The translations under genes and the position numbers were made by a program. Shown here piece after piece: positions 39,368-39,578 of a DNA stretch of 39,578 nucleotides (position 1 is the first letter of the stretch; each line of letters opens with the position of its first letter). The notes below the pieces were generated by a model. The model had not been told where the DNA came from. It made no database searches and saw nothing but the letters and a program-made list of their open reading frames with translations. Source of the DNA: Elusimicrobia bacterium CG1_02_37_114 (GTDB lineage Bacteria; Elusimicrobiota; Endomicrobiia; CG1-02-37-114); the NCBI GenBank assembly GCA_001871125.1, contig MNXB01000064.1:1-39578 (forward strand), written 5' to 3'.

Positions 39368-39578
39368 ATGTCCATGAAAATTAATAAACAATTATCTTTC
39401 GCTATGTATGAAGCTAACATTAAATTTGCTAATGACCCTATGAAATTACTTTTTGATAAAATTGATCTTGCTTTTATCTATCCTTTAGTTGAACCTCACT
39501 ACAAAAAAGGTGGCAGAGATTCTTTTGATCCTATTTCCATTTTTAAAGCTCTTTTATTCATTTATATGGATACGAAAA
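39368..39578 (+). mobile_element. Insertion sequence transposase, N-terminal part (cut by window end)
   Basis: The frame from ATG 39368 runs open to the window edge (70 codons). The sequence DPISIFKALLFIYM preceded by KGGRD is the DUF772-type N-terminal domain of DDE transposases of the IS4/IS5/IS1182 kind. GGAGG lies about ten bases before the ATG. The left terminal repeat should lie between 39290 and 39350 but could not be identified without the other end. Family assignment within the DDE group is open. Confidence 0.75.

Noticed and set aside
1-39578. CRISPR arrays, rRNA genes, replication origin
   Set aside because: No regularly spaced direct repeats, no rRNA-like stretches and no DnaA-box cluster were recognised on reading both strands.

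Overview
The window is A+T-rich bacterial chromosome from a Gram-negative-type (diderm) organism. It encodes Kdo synthesis and activation (kdsA, kdsB, kdsD), a heptose kinase, an LpxL-type acyltransferase, LpxI and the LptC-LptA-LptB lipopolysaccharide export parts. The gene set, the many short hairpin repeats between genes and the anaerobic molybdenum/tungsten metabolism suggest an uncultured lineage of the Omnitrophota/Elusimicrobiota kind. That placement is a guess from gene content, not a phylogenetic result.

Layout. (1) 1-9891: the 3' part of a formate dehydrogenase alpha subunit, then a 1.2-kb graveyard (Lcl/DUF1566 fragment, DNA adenine methylase fragment, broken brnT with intact brnA), then a tight operon for molybdopterin cofactor and tungstate: mobA, ModE-type regulator, moeA, moaA, moaC, a MOSC-MogA fusion, tupA-tupB-tupC. 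The operon probably supplies a Mo/W-bis-MGD cofactor to the dehydrogenase. (2) 9845-13255: dus, an RDD membrane protein, tRNA-Pro(CGG), a COG2426 membrane protein and pcm. (3) 13483-24365: envelope cluster hldE(kinase)-kdsB, interrupted by a methyltransferase plus HhH-GPD/Fe-S protein pair, then kdsA, an orphan methyltransferase flanked by repeats, a transaldolase-family gene, kdsD, lpxL-like, lptC, lptA, lptB, ptsN. (4) 24395-32865: GH57 glucanotransferase, HPr, enzyme I, lepA, lepB, nfeD, stomatin. (5) 32885-35930: accessory stretch with two more damaged toxin-antitoxin loci and a repeat-disrupted glycosyltransferase start. (6) 35547-39235: CBS protein, acetyltransferase, flippase-like membrane protein, nitroreductase, lpxI; the window ends inside an insertion-sequence transposase.

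Four themes stand out. First, a beta-class adenine methyltransferase is translationally coupled to a 386-aa protein that looks like a divergent endonuclease III-type glycosylase; this is the best candidate for an undescribed restriction or repair system. Second, three unrelated toxin-antitoxin loci each keep an intact antitoxin and have a broken toxin. Third, short dispersed repeats have been absorbed into genes: in-frame 21-bp units in moeA and the GH57 gene, repeat-derived N- or C-termini, and an identical stem that folds the start codon and Shine-Dalgarno of the modE-like gene and ptsH. Fourth, several promoters are so close to the start codon that the mRNAs should be leaderless, most clearly lpxI and the divergent nitroreductase gene.
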